Shown in pieces: positions 52,061 through 60,621 of a stretch of DNA of 64,000 bases (positions within the stretch are counted from its first letter, which is position 1; each line of letters begins with the position of its first letter). The notes below the pieces were generated by a model. The model saw only the letters and a list, made by a program, of their open reading frames with translations, made no database searches and had not been told where the DNA came from. The translations under genes were made by a program, and so were the position numbers. This DNA is from Eutrophocola sp964490145. GTDB taxonomy: Bacteria; Pseudomonadota; Gammaproteobacteria; Pseudomonadales; Pseudohongiellaceae. The stretch spans positions 12,141 through 76,140 of the forward strand of contig CAZBBS010000002.1 of the NCBI GenBank assembly GCA_964490145.1, read 5' to 3'.

Positions 52061-52438
52061 CAGATGTCTCCTTTTAAGAATATTTAGATGTTTAAAAGCG
52101 CCTCTTTTGGAAACGCGGGGCTATAGTAACACTAAATTACGAAAAAAGGTAACAAAAAAGTATAAATATCCATCATTTTTGTGATTTTGTTACCATTTTT
52201 ACCCGTTCCTACCAGAAAATTTGCTCCATTACGGGGTCGTTTGCGAGATTATAGAGGAAATTCTTAAATGTTTAGTGAATTGTGTCACCATCTGGTAACA
52301 CATTGGTAACATTTTGGGGCGCTCCGGGTGCAATTGGTGCATGAGCGTTGAGGCTTGCTACCGCTGGGTAAAAAAATCAGGTGTAACTGCCTATTTCCAG
52401 GGCAAAATAAGTCATTCAGAGGGTGTTGAGGTGTTACT
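52061..52438. other. AT-rich divergent intergenic region between the sORF and the hemD-like gene
   Basis: 378 bases, with no gene. It is AT-rich from 52075 to 52280 and has four GGTAAC/GTTACC boxes. From about 52320 to 52438 it is G-rich and ends in the leader of the hemD-like gene. It holds the promoters for both flanking genes. Confidence 0.6.
52148..52310. promoter_or_regulatory. Cluster of GGTAAC/GTTACC boxes, probable operator array
   Basis: GGTAACAAAA at 52148-52157 and its exact complement TTTTGTTACC at 52185-52194 form a 10-bp inverted repeat with a 27-base spacer. GGTAAC recurs at 52294 and 52305, 11 bases apart, one helical turn. The first box overlaps the likely promoter of the sORF. 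The arrangement suits a dimeric regulator bound at several sites. The regulator is unknown. Confidence 0.55.
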
Positions 52439-53263
52439 TTGCAAAATTCAACAGCATTAAGCGGAAAGGTGGTGGCTGTACCAGAATCCAGGCAGCTGGA
52501 CATTTTGGCCCAGTTGCTGGAAAAACGCGGTGCGCAGGTCATGCGTGTACCCCTGGTCGCTATCCATGATGCGCCGGATTCTGTGCCTGTGTTGAGCTGG
52601 ATGGAGCGATTTGTTAAAAGCCCTCCGGAATACTTCATTATCCTGACGGGAGAAGGTGTCAAGCGACTGTTGAGCCTGGCAGAAAAACATGACATGAAGG
52701 AGGCGCTCGTGGGGGCATTCCGACAGACCTGTTTAATTTGTCGAGGCCCCAAACCTGATCGGGTACTACGGGAAATTGGGCTGAAGGGGGATTTGCCGGC
52801 AAAGGCGCCTACAACAGCAGGGGTCATTGTGACGCTTGGATCATTGCCCATCGAAGGAAAGCGGATCGGGGTGCAATTGTACGGAGATGATCCCAACACC
52901 CCATTGATGAATTATCTTGCCTCCCGGCAAGTAGAGATTGATGCTGTAGCTCCCTATGTTTATGCCGATGCGGTCGAAGACGAGCAGGTTTTGAGCCTGA
53001 TCCATGCCCTCAATGCATCCCGCGTGGATGCCATTGCTTTTACTTCACAACCGCAATTCCGACGCATGCTGGACGTTGCCCGAAAAAATAATCTGGAAGC
53101 AGAGCTTGATTCAGGGCTGGCAAGCTGCTGTGTTGCTGCGGTTGGTCCAGTCGTGGCTGCACAGCTGAAAGAGCACGGTGTACGGGTCGACCTGGTACCG
53201 GAGCTGGGCTTTTTTATGAAACCCCTCGTTACCGCGATCATGAAGTATTTTGTCGGTAAATGA
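52439..53263 (+). CDS. hemD: Uroporphyrinogen-III synthase-like protein (HemD family)
   Basis: 274 residues from a TTG at 52439, with GAGG seven bases upstream and an in-frame stop just before it. VVAVPESRQLDILAQLLEKR, PPEYFIILTGEGVKRLLSLA, GKRIGVQLYGDDPNTPLMNYL, APYVYADAVEDEQVL and DAIAFTSQPQFRRMLDVA match the two-lobed HemD fold that closes the tetrapyrrole ring. It stands apart from hemC, unlike the usual hemCD pair, and sits next to moaB. A second copy elsewhere serving haem would make this one special, perhaps for sirohaem, but this cannot be seen here. Confidence 0.8.
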   Translation: MQNSTALSGKVVAVPESRQLDILAQLLEKRGAQVMRVPLVAIHDAPDSVPVLSWMERFVKSPPEYFIILTGEGVKRLLSLAEKHDMKEALVGAFRQTCLICRGPKPDRVLREIGLKGDLPAKAPTTAGVIVTLGSLPIEGKRIGVQLYGDDPNTPLMNYLASRQVEIDAVAPYVYADAVEDEQVLSLIHALNASRVDAIAFTSQPQFRRMLDVARKNNLEAELDSGLASCCVAAVGPVVAAQLKEHGVRVDLVPELGFFMKPLVTAIMKYFVGK

Positions 53264-53353
53264 TGCTGGCGATTTTCCCAATCCCGGTGGTTTTACTATA
53301 ATCCTGGCTTCACTTGAGAGCCGTCACCCATTCCTGAATAAAGAGGATAAAAA

Positions 53354-53986
53354 ATGTCTGTTGCCATGCGTCGCTTGTTTATCAGTGGAATACTGTCAGT
53401 GTTCATGTCTTGTCTGATGCCAGTGGCAGGGCAGGCGCAGGAGGCAGCCGCCAGGGATCCAAATGAGCTTTATGCTGTGATTGAAACCAATCGCGGCACC
53501 ATGGAGTTTCTGCTGTACAGGCAGGTTGCCCCGATTACTGTTACCAATTTTGTCAATCTGGCAACCCGTGGATTTTATGATGGACTTGGGTTTCACCGGG
53601 TTATTAGTGACTTTATGGCCCAGGGTGGTGATCCGCTGGGGAATGGTTCCGGTGGGCCCGGTTATGAATTTGAAGACGAGATTCGACTGCGTCTGAACCA
53701 GATGGGGATTCTGGCCATGGCCAATTCAGGCCCGGATACCAATGGCAGCCAGTTTTTTATTACGCATCTTGCGACTCCCCATTTGAATGGCTTGCATACG
53801 GTGTTTGGCCTCATTCATTCCGGAAAGGATATCATTCGACAAATCAGGATTGGGGATACGATTACATCCATTACTATCGAAGGGAATGCCAAGGCTTTCC
53901 TGGAACGTAATGCTGACCGGGTCTATCTGTGGAATACCGTGCTGGATGAGGAGTTTCCCAACCTGAAGCCTGCGCTGACGGATTGA
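53354..53986 (+). CDS. Periplasmic cyclophilin-type peptidyl-prolyl isomerase
   Basis: 210 residues with a signal peptide (about 1-28, ending GQAQ). The cyclophilin domain has FYDGLGFHRVISDFMAQGGD and NGSQFFITHLATPHLNGLHT, which hold the catalytic Arg, Phe and Gln residues. It speeds proline isomerisation in folding exported proteins. AGAGGAT precedes the ATG. Length and signal resemble PpiA with some extra C-terminal residues. Confidence 0.92.
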   Translation: MSVAMRRLFISGILSVFMSCLMPVAGQAQEAAARDPNELYAVIETNRGTMEFLLYRQVAPITVTNFVNLATRGFYDGLGFHRVISDFMAQGGDPLGNGSGGPGYEFEDEIRLRLNQMGILAMANSGPDTNGSQFFITHLATPHLNGLHTVFGLIHSGKDIIRQIRIGDTITSITIEGNAKAFLERNADRVYLWNTVLDEEFPNLKPALTD

Positions 53987-54037
53987 AGAATATTGCGACA
54001 AGGTTGGCGTGATTTGCCGTTTGCCTGGCAGGGATGA

Positions 54038-54661
54038 TCAGGGGGCGGCCTGATCGGAGTCACCGCTGGCTTCCTGTGCCTCCCTGAGCTTTTCCTGTTC
54101 TTCAATATAGGGCCACAGAAAATACATCTGTGCTACTGAAAACAGCAGCAAAATAGCCATGCTGCCAAAGACCTTGAAGTCCACCCAGTACTCGTGAAAG
54201 GTAAAGGCGACAAACAGGTTGGCAAACCCCATAAAACAGAACACGCCGGCCCAGGCAAAGTTCAGGGTTTTCCACTTCTGATCAGGCAGATCAACAATGT
54301 GTCCCAGCATAACCTGGGCCATGTTCTGTTTACTGAAGTACTGGCTGCCGATGAACACGCAGGCAAATATCCAGTTAACGACAGGGGCCTTCCACTTGAG
54401 TATCGCTTCTTCCCTGAAAATCAGGGTGAAGGAACAGAACAGGGCAACAGCGCAAAGCAGAAAAACGTGGGTTCTGGACAGTTTGCGATTAATCAGAAAG
54501 ATAGAGCCATACACCAGCAGTGATGCTGCCAGCAAAACTTCAGTGGCACTGAAGATACCGCCGAGCGTGTATTCGAAACTGCCGATTGCAACCAGGCGTT
54601 CCTCCATCTTGTAAACGACAAGAAAGGCGATCAGTGGAATGTAATCGATCAGTTGTTTCAT
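54038..54661 (-). CDS. yciB: Inner membrane-spanning protein YciB (septation protein A)
   Basis: 207 residues with five or six membrane helices. MKQLIDYIPLIAFLVVYKME, FKWTLNFAWAGVFCFMGFAN-like KTLNFAWAGVFCFMGFANL and VFIGSQYFSKQNMAQVMLG are family-specific. It affects cell envelope shape and division. The C-terminus QEASGDSDQAAP is polar. It is convergent with the cyclophilin gene and divergent from yciO, as in many gammaproteobacteria. Confidence 0.95.
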   Translation of the reverse strand: MKQLIDYIPLIAFLVVYKMEERLVAIGSFEYTLGGIFSATEVLLAASLLVYGSIFLINRKLSRTHVFLLCAVALFCSFTLIFREEAILKWKAPVVNWIFACVFIGSQYFSKQNMAQVMLGHIVDLPDQKWKTLNFAWAGVFCFMGFANLFVAFTFHEYWVDFKVFGSMAILLLFSVAQMYFLWPYIEEQEKLREAQEASGDSDQAAP

Positions 54662-54801
54662 GTGTGCATTTCAGCTCTGGCGTATAATTGGAAGCTGCAT
54701 TATAGCCCGATTGTAAAATTTTCGTTGTTGTCCGTTGCGCTGTGATAGGCTTGCGTGTTTCCCGGCATGACCAGCCGCTCCCGAATTCAGGAAGATTCCA
54801 C

Positions 54802-55422
54802 TTGGCCCAGATATTTGAGATACACCCGGAAAACCCCCAGCTGCGTCTGATTCGTCAGGCTGTGGAAATCATCAGGCAGGGAGGGGTCATCATCTATCCC
54901 ACGGACTCCGCTTATGCGCTGGGATGTCACATACAGGATAAAGCCTCCCTGCAACGCATCATCCGGATCAGGCAGCTGGACGACAGACACAATTTTACCC
55001 TGGTCTGCCGGGATCTTTCCGAACTGGCAACCTATGCCCGGGTTAACAACACGGATTACCGCCTTCTCAAGGCCTATACACCGGCTGCCTATACTTTCAT
55101 CCTGCGTGCCACCTCCGAAGTGCCCCGGTTGATGCTCCATCCCAAGCGAAAAACTGTGGGTATCAGGGTGCCGGATCATCCGGTAGTGTCTGCACTGCTG
55201 GAAGAGCTTAATGAGCCCCTGTTGAGCAGTACGCTCATCCTGCCAGGCGAGACCGAACCCATGCACGATATTCAGGATATCCGTGAGGCCTTTGGCAAGC
55301 AGGTTGACCTGATTATTGATTCAGGTTTTTGCGGGATTGAAGCCACTACTGTGGTGAATCTGGTTGAGGGTGTGCCAGTGCTGGTCAGGCGGGGTAAGGC
55401 AGATCCGGCTCCTTTCGAATAA
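54802..55422 (+). CDS. yciO: YciO-type Sua5/YrdC-family protein
   Basis: 206 residues from a TTG at 54802, with AGGAAG eight bases upstream, giving AQIFEIHPENPQLRL, which aligns with the YciO start. An ATG at 54742 would add 20 unrelated residues. KHYYPTDSAYALGC-like IYPTDSAYALGC, RHNFTLVCRDLSELATYA and KTVGIRVPDHPVVSALL are family motifs. YrdC relatives form threonylcarbamoyl-adenylate for tRNA t6A; YciO has weak activity and its own role is unsettled. Confidence 0.9.
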   Translation: MAQIFEIHPENPQLRLIRQAVEIIRQGGVIIYPTDSAYALGCHIQDKASLQRIIRIRQLDDRHNFTLVCRDLSELATYARVNNTDYRLLKAYTPAAYTFILRATSEVPRLMLHPKRKTVGIRVPDHPVVSALLEELNEPLLSSTLILPGETEPMHDIQDIREAFGKQVDLIIDSGFCGIEATTVVNLVEGVPVLVRRGKADPAPFE

Positions 55423-55568
55423 TTCCAGGAAAATCAGGTGCCTGCACTCACTGATTGGCTGTTCCTGGGCCGTGTATTTTTATCCGTCCAGATGTCTATT
55501 CCAGGTACCTAAGTACTGGTGAATATGGGTATAATCACTGACTGATTTTACGAGCCAGGGAGTAACAG

Positions 55569-56783
55569 TTGAGCTCTGTCAATTCGCAGCTTCGAGTGCT
55601 GTCAGGTATGCGGCCTACAGGTCGATTACATCTCGGACACCTGCACGGTGTCATTAAAAACTGGACTACCCTGCAGCACGAATACGAGTGCTTTTTGTTT
55701 GTTGCCGACTGGCATGCCCTGACGACGCATTACGATGATCCCATGATCATTGAAAGCAATATCTGGGACATGGTCATCGACTGGCTGGCCGCAGGTGTCA
55801 ATCCCAGTGCCGCCACGCTGTTTATCCAGTCCCGCGTCCCTGAACATGCAGAACTGCATCTGCTGTTGTCCATGATGACCCCGCTCGGATGGCTGGAACG
55901 GGTTCCCAGCTACAAGGATATGCAGGAAAACCTGCAGGACAAGGATCTGAGTACTTATGGTTTTCTGGGCTATCCCTTGCTGCAGAGTGCTGACATCCTC
56001 ATGTATCAGGCAGGTAATGTCCCGGTGGGGGCAGATCAGGTCGCGCATGTGGAATTAACCCGGGAAGTGGCACGTCGTTTCAACCATCTTTATGGCCGGG
56101 AACCGGATTTTGAAGAGATAGCTGAAACTGCCATCAGCAAGATGGGTAAAAAGGCGGCCAGTCTTTACCGGCAGCTCAGGAAAACCTATCTGGAAACCGG
56201 CGACCAGAATGCGCTGGAACGAGCCCAGGCCCTGCTCAAGGAGCAGCAGAATATTTCACTCGGTGATCGCGAACGTCTGTTTGGCTATCTCGAAGGCGGC
56301 GGCAAAATGATACTGGCCGAGCCGCAGTCATTGCTGACCCGGGCTGCCAAAATGCCCGGGCTTGACGGGCGAAAAATGTCGAAGTCCTACGACAATATCA
56401 TTTCCCTTCGTGAGGACAATGACAGTATTGCCCAGAAAATCAAAACCATGCCCACGGACCCGGCCAGGGTGCGCCTGACTGATCCCGGCGATCCTGAAAA
56501 ATGTCCTGTATGGGAATTCCATAAAATCTATTCCGATGAAAAAACCTGCGACTGGGTGCAGCAGGGTTGTCGGAGTGCCGGCATTGGTTGTCTTGAGTGC
56601 AAGCAGCCTGTTATTGATGCCGTGGTGGAAGAAATCACCCCGATCAGGGAGAAGGCCAAGCAACTGGAAGACAACATGGCCATGGTCAAGTCGGTGATTG
56701 CCGAAGGCTCGGAAAAAGCCCGGGATGTTGCCAGGGAAACCATGACAGATGTGCGCCAGGCTATGGGGCTCAATTACCGATGA
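55569..56783 (+). CDS. trpS: Tryptophanyl-tRNA synthetase
   Basis: 404 residues from a TTG at 55569, preceded by AGGGAG. The HIGH-like motif is RLHLGHLHG (about residues 20-28) and the KMSKS motif is DGRKMSKSYDN. The length and a central insertion (about 190-240) correspond to the longer TrpS form seen in pseudomonads. Its stop overlaps scpA by four bases, so it heads trpS-scpA-scpB-rluB. Confidence 0.97.
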   Translation: MSSVNSQLRVLSGMRPTGRLHLGHLHGVIKNWTTLQHEYECFLFVADWHALTTHYDDPMIIESNIWDMVIDWLAAGVNPSAATLFIQSRVPEHAELHLLLSMMTPLGWLERVPSYKDMQENLQDKDLSTYGFLGYPLLQSADILMYQAGNVPVGADQVAHVELTREVARRFNHLYGREPDFEEIAETAISKMGKKAASLYRQLRKTYLETGDQNALERAQALLKEQQNISLGDRERLFGYLEGGGKMILAEPQSLLTRAAKMPGLDGRKMSKSYDNIISLREDNDSIAQKIKTMPTDPARVRLTDPGDPEKCPVWEFHKIYSDEKTCDWVQQGCRSAGIGCLECKQPVIDAVVEEITPIREKAKQLEDNMAMVKSVIAEGSEKARDVARETMTDVRQAMGLNYR

Positions 56784-57928
56784 GCAGTGGAATTGATCCG
56801 GATCAGGAAGAAGGTGCAGTCTCACCTGAGGCTGAAGATATTGCAGCAACACAAACCAGCGAACCGGATGTGAGCGAGGTGTCTTCAGTGCCTGAAAATG
56901 CCCGGGTTGAAAGTGATGAAGCCGTAGCTTCAGATGGGAATACTACTGATGTTTCTTCTGATGTTTCTTCTGATGTTTCTTCCGAAGCCACAGCGGCCTC
57001 TCTGACGGCTGAAGCAGACCTGGACGTCAGTGCGCCATTCGTGCCCGCCGCCGCGACCGAAGAATTCCAGCAGATGCCGGCAGACGAGGTTGAGGAGCGT
57101 GTCAGCCTGCTGATTGAAGCCAGGCGTCAGAGCCAGAGTGGTGGTCAGCAGGAAGAAATGCCTTTTGCCTTTGTGGCTGGCAAGGCTGTTACGGACCTGC
57201 CCAAGGATCTGTATATTCCACCGGATGCACTGGAAGTGTTTCTGGAAGCTTTTGAAGGGCCTCTTGACCTGCTCCTGTATCTGATCAAACGCCAGAACCT
57301 GGATATTCTCGAAATCAATGTGTCGGATATTACCGACCAGTACATCTCCTACGTGGAACTCATGGAAGCTGCCCAGTTCGAACTGGCAGCAGAATACCTG
57401 GTAATGGCCGCCATGCTGGCGGAAATCAAATCGAGAATCCTGTTGCCGCGGACCTCTGACGACGATGAGGAAGAAGAGGATCCACGTGCCCAGCTCATCA
57501 GACGCCTGCAGGAATATGAACGTTTCCGTGAGGCAGCTGAAGCGCTGGATGAATACCCCAGACTGGAGCGAGACATCCATCTCGCGAGTGCCGAAGCTCC
57601 TGTACTGGAGCGCGAGATACCGCAGCCTGATGTTGACCTGAAAGAGATACTGCATGCCTTTGCCACGGTCCTCAGGCGTTCAGACCTGTTTGAACATCAT
57701 CATATCCAGCGTGACAGTTTGTCTACCCGCGAAAAAATGTCCCAGATTCTGCTGACGATTACCGATACGCAGTTCATACCCATGATGTCCCTGCTCAGAG
57801 GCGAAGAGGGGCGAACTGGTGTGGTCGTCACTTTCCTGGCCATTCTCGAGCTGATCAAGGAATCGCTGATTGAGCTGGCCCAGAGTGAACCCTTTGCCCC
57901 CATCCATATCAAGGCACGATCAACATGA
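56780..57928 (+). CDS. scpA: Segregation and condensation protein A with a long acidic N-terminal extension
   Basis: 382 residues against about 250-290 for typical ScpA. Residues 1-135 are low-complexity and acidic, with a DVSS tandem repeat (57-68). The ScpA core begins near 145, with FEGPLDLLLYLIKRQNLDI at 158-176 and ILLPRTSDDDEEEEDPRAQL in the middle. The C-terminal winged helix has REKMSQILLTITDTQFIP. ScpA is the kleisin of the SMC-ScpAB complex, bridging Smc heads. It overlaps both neighbours. Confidence 0.95.
   Translation: MSSGIDPDQEEGAVSPEAEDIAATQTSEPDVSEVSSVPENARVESDEAVASDGNTTDVSSDVSSDVSSEATAASLTAEADLDVSAPFVPAAATEEFQQMPADEVEERVSLLIEARRQSQSGGQQEEMPFAFVAGKAVTDLPKDLYIPPDALEVFLEAFEGPLDLLLYLIKRQNLDILEINVSDITDQYISYVELMEAAQFELAAEYLVMAAMLAEIKSRILLPRTSDDDEEEEDPRAQLIRRLQEYERFREAAEALDEYPRLERDIHLASAEAPVLEREIPQPDVDLKEILHAFATVLRRSDLFEHHHIQRDSLSTREKMSQILLTITDTQFIPMMSLLRGEEGRTGVVVTFLAILELIKESLIELAQSEPFAPIHIKARST
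56948..56983 (+). repeat. Three tandem 12-bp units encoding DVSS
   Basis: GATGTTTCTTCT at 56948 and 56960, then a copy ending TTCC at 56972. The repeats are in frame in the N-terminal extension of scpA, so copy-number change would not break the gene. Confidence 0.9.
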
Positions 57929-58926
57929 GTGAAGAAATCACCGAAAAACCGGAAAGCAATCTGGCGACCAAGCAGATCATCGAAGGCCTTCTCCTGGCAG
58001 CAGGCAAACCTCTGCCCATGAGTAAAATTGCAGAGGTCTTCGATGAGCAGGAACGTCCTGATGCAGAAGCTCTCAAGGCTGCATTGGAAGAAATCGAGGA
58101 AGACTGCAAGGATCGCGGTTTCGAATTGAAAAAGGTGGCGTCTGGCTATCGTTTCCAGGTCAAGCAGGAATACGGTGAGTGGGTTGGCAAACTCTGGGAA
58201 GAAAAGCCCCAGCGTTATTCCCGGGCCCTGCTTGAAACCATTTCCATCATTGCCTACCGGCAGCCCATAACGCGCGGTGAAATTGAAAAGATCCGTGGAG
58301 TGGCGGTCAGTACCAATATTATCCGCACCCTGATTGAGCGCGAATGGGTCCGGGTTGTCGGTCATCGTGATGTCCCCGGCAGGCCGGCGATGTATGCCAC
58401 GTCAAAGGAGTTTCTGGATTATTTCAACCTGAAAAGTCTGGAAGAACTGCCCACGCTGTCCGAGATCCGGGACCTGGAAGAACTCGATCCTGAACTTTCC
58501 CTGGAAGACGACAAGCCGGAAAGCCGGGTGCTGGAGTTTCCTTCTGCTGAAGAGATGGAAGATCCCTTTGATGTTCCTTCCGAGGAAGAAGAACGGGCTG
58601 CAGCAATCGGTACAAGACCCATAGAGGAAATTCTTGGTATCAATGACGAACCTGAGCAGCTGGAGCAGGATTGGGATGATGACGATGAGGAGTTGTCGAC
58701 CGCATCGGTTGAAGAGAGTTCTGAATCGCAAATGCAAGCCGATGCTGCAGATAGTGAAGCCGGCAATTCAGAGGAAGATGCTCCCGTCAATGAAGAGGAT
58801 AACTCTGAAGATACACATGACCATGTGACTGATACCGATGACGAAGATGTAGATTTCAGTGAAGAAGCTGAGTCATCTGAAAACATCGACCAGGAAGAAG
58901 GGCAGGAGCAGCCCCGTCAGGAATAA
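57925..58926 (+). CDS. scpB: Segregation and condensation protein B with a long acidic C-terminal tail
   Basis: 333 residues against about 200 for a typical ScpB. The core (about 1-190) has two winged helices: KQIIEGLLLAAGKPLPMSKI and RALLETISIIAYRQPITRGE ... GVAVSTNIIRTLIEREWVR ... RPAMYATSKEFLDYFNL. The remaining 140 residues are rich in Asp, Glu and Ser. ScpB dimers bind ScpA in the chromosome-condensing Smc complex. It overlaps scpA by four bases. Confidence 0.95.
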   Translation: MSEEITEKPESNLATKQIIEGLLLAAGKPLPMSKIAEVFDEQERPDAEALKAALEEIEEDCKDRGFELKKVASGYRFQVKQEYGEWVGKLWEEKPQRYSRALLETISIIAYRQPITRGEIEKIRGVAVSTNIIRTLIEREWVRVVGHRDVPGRPAMYATSKEFLDYFNLKSLEELPTLSEIRDLEELDPELSLEDDKPESRVLEFPSAEEMEDPFDVPSEEEERAAAIGTRPIEEILGINDEPEQLEQDWDDDDEELSTASVEESSESQMQADAADSEAGNSEEDAPVNEEDNSEDTHDHVTDTDDEDVDFSEEAESSENIDQEEGQEQPRQE

Positions 58927-58966
58927 TGCCTGCTGTTGATACACCGACATTTCGTGAGAAATCCAC

Positions 58967-59803
58967 GTGACTGAAAAATTACAAAAAGTACTGGCCAGGG
59001 CGGGATATGGTTCCCGTCGTGAAATGGAGTCCTGGATTGCCGATGGACGGGTCAAGGTAAACGGGCAGGTGGCTACCCTTGGGGATCGCGCAGCTGCTTC
59101 CGACACGATACTCGTGGATGGAAAGAAACTGGCCACTGTCAAGGCAGCTGATGTCACCCAGAGAGTGCTGCTTTACAACAAACCCCTGGGGGAAGTATGC
59201 ACCCGAAAGGACCCGGAAGGCCGTCCCACCGTTTTCGACAAACTCCCCGAAATACAACATTCACGTTGGGTGGTAATTGGTCGTCTGGATATCAACACCA
59301 GCGGATTGCTGCTGTTTACGACAGATGGTGAACTGGCAAATCGCCTGATGCATCCTGCCTCCCAGATCGAAAGAGAGTATGCCGTGCGTGTTATGGGGGA
59401 AGTGTCGCCAGAGATGGTCAAGGCCATGCACAAGGGCGTCATGCTGGATGATGGCATAGCCAGGTTTACGGATATTCAGTATTTTGGCGGCGAAGGTCTT
59501 AACCACTGGTATCACGTTGTGATCATGGAAGGACGAAATCGTGAAGTGCGCCGGTTGTGGGAGTCCCAGGGCGTCAAAGTCAGTCGTCTGAAACGAGTGC
59601 GCTTTGCCAACGTGTTTGTGCCTTCCCAGGTCAAGTCAGGTCATTACTGTGAACTGGCAGAACGCGACACCCGGGCGTTGTACAAGCTGGTTGATTTGAA
59701 ATACAAGCCTCCTCACAAACCCCTGTTGCGCAAGGAAGCCCCTGTTGGCAAGAAGCCGGTTAGCCGGGTTCGACAGTTATCCGCCAAACGTCCGAAGAAA
59801 TAA
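58967..59803 (+). CDS. rluB: 23S rRNA pseudouridine(2605) synthase
   Basis: 278 residues from a GTG at 58967. An N-terminal S4 RNA-binding domain (about 1-60: KLQKVLARAGYGSRREMESWI) precedes the RsuA/RluB catalytic domain, with the catalytic Asp in GRLDINTSGLLLFTTDGELA and EGRNREVRRLWESQGVKVSRL. The basic C-terminus (KPPHKPLLRKE ... SAKRPKK) is typical. It is last in trpS-scpA-scpB-rluB. Confidence 0.95.
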   Translation: MTEKLQKVLARAGYGSRREMESWIADGRVKVNGQVATLGDRAAASDTILVDGKKLATVKAADVTQRVLLYNKPLGEVCTRKDPEGRPTVFDKLPEIQHSRWVVIGRLDINTSGLLLFTTDGELANRLMHPASQIEREYAVRVMGEVSPEMVKAMHKGVMLDDGIARFTDIQYFGGEGLNHWYHVVIMEGRNREVRRLWESQGVKVSRLKRVRFANVFVPSQVKSGHYCELAERDTRALYKLVDLKYKPPHKPLLRKEAPVGKKPVSRVRQLSAKRPKK

Positions 59804-59848
59804 CCGGCTATTGGAAAGGCAAGCTTTCCAGGTCCGTACCCGGCCGCT

Positions 59849-60592
59849 TCAGCCCTGGGCTGAGAACTGTTTACCGTTTTCCTCGAGACTGTCGTCTCCC
59901 ATCAAATAGAGATAGGCAGCCATGAGGTCCTCCGGTTGCGGCAATGAAGCGGGATTCTCTGCTGGAAATGACACTTTGCGAAGTGCTGTGGCACAGGGTC
60001 CAGGGTTGATGCTGTTGACGCGGATGGATGTGGTGTTTTCCAGTTCCAGGAACAGGACCTGCATAAGGGCTTCCACGCCATGTTTGGCAACGGTATAGGC
60101 CGCCGAATAGGCAAAGGCCTGGCGGCCTGCTGTGGAAGATGTCAGAACAATGGATGCCTGTTTTGCCTGCCGCAGCAGGGGTAAGGTGTACTTGCACAGG
60201 GCAAAATTTGACGTCAAGTTCACCTGCAGGGTCTTTTGCCACTGGTCCAGCGACATACTCTGGAAGGGCAGCTGTGATCCCATATAGCCAGCATTGCATA
60301 ACAGACCATCCAGTCTGCCAAAGGCATCGTGGATGCTGTTCACCAGTTCGTTGTATTGCTCATCGCCGGCTGTTTCCAGATCAAAGGGAGTGATCGCAGG
60401 TTCAGGGCCGCCAGCTGCCTCGATTTCATCATAAACCGCTTCCAGGTTTGCCACATTCCTGCCCAGCAGTATTACGGTTGCACCACGTCGTGCATAGGAA
60501 AGCGCTGCTGCACGTCCCAGGCCAGAGCCGGCTCCGGTTACGAGAATGATTTTGTCTTTGAGCAGGTTGTCAGGAGCGGTATAGGTAAACAA
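59849..60592 (-). CDS. yciK: YciK-type short-chain dehydrogenase
   Basis: 247 residues. The cofactor motif is VTGAGSGLGRAAAL, the NAG motif is CNAGYMGSQ and the catalytic Ser-Tyr-Lys is in TSSTAGRQ ... YSAAYTVAKHG. KDKIILVTGAGSG and DLETAGDEQY match YciK. Substrate is unknown. It lies downstream of mupP and ubiG, in the order known from Pseudomonas. Confidence 0.93.
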   Translation of the reverse strand: MFTYTAPDNLLKDKIILVTGAGSGLGRAAALSYARRGATVILLGRNVANLEAVYDEIEAAGGPEPAITPFDLETAGDEQYNELVNSIHDAFGRLDGLLCNAGYMGSQLPFQSMSLDQWQKTLQVNLTSNFALCKYTLPLLRQAKQASIVLTSSTAGRQAFAYSAAYTVAKHGVEALMQVLFLELENTTSIRVNSINPGPCATALRKVSFPAENPASLPQPEDLMAAYLYLMGDDSLEENGKQFSAQG

Positions 60593-60621
60593 GCGGCGGT
60601 TTCTCCGGTATCTTTATCTGG

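Noticed and set aside
51906..52184. 92-residue plus-strand ORF across the sORF region
   Set aside because: It starts inside the antisense overlap, has no ribosome-binding site and its second half is an AT-rich promoter region; it is a shadow of the minus sORF.
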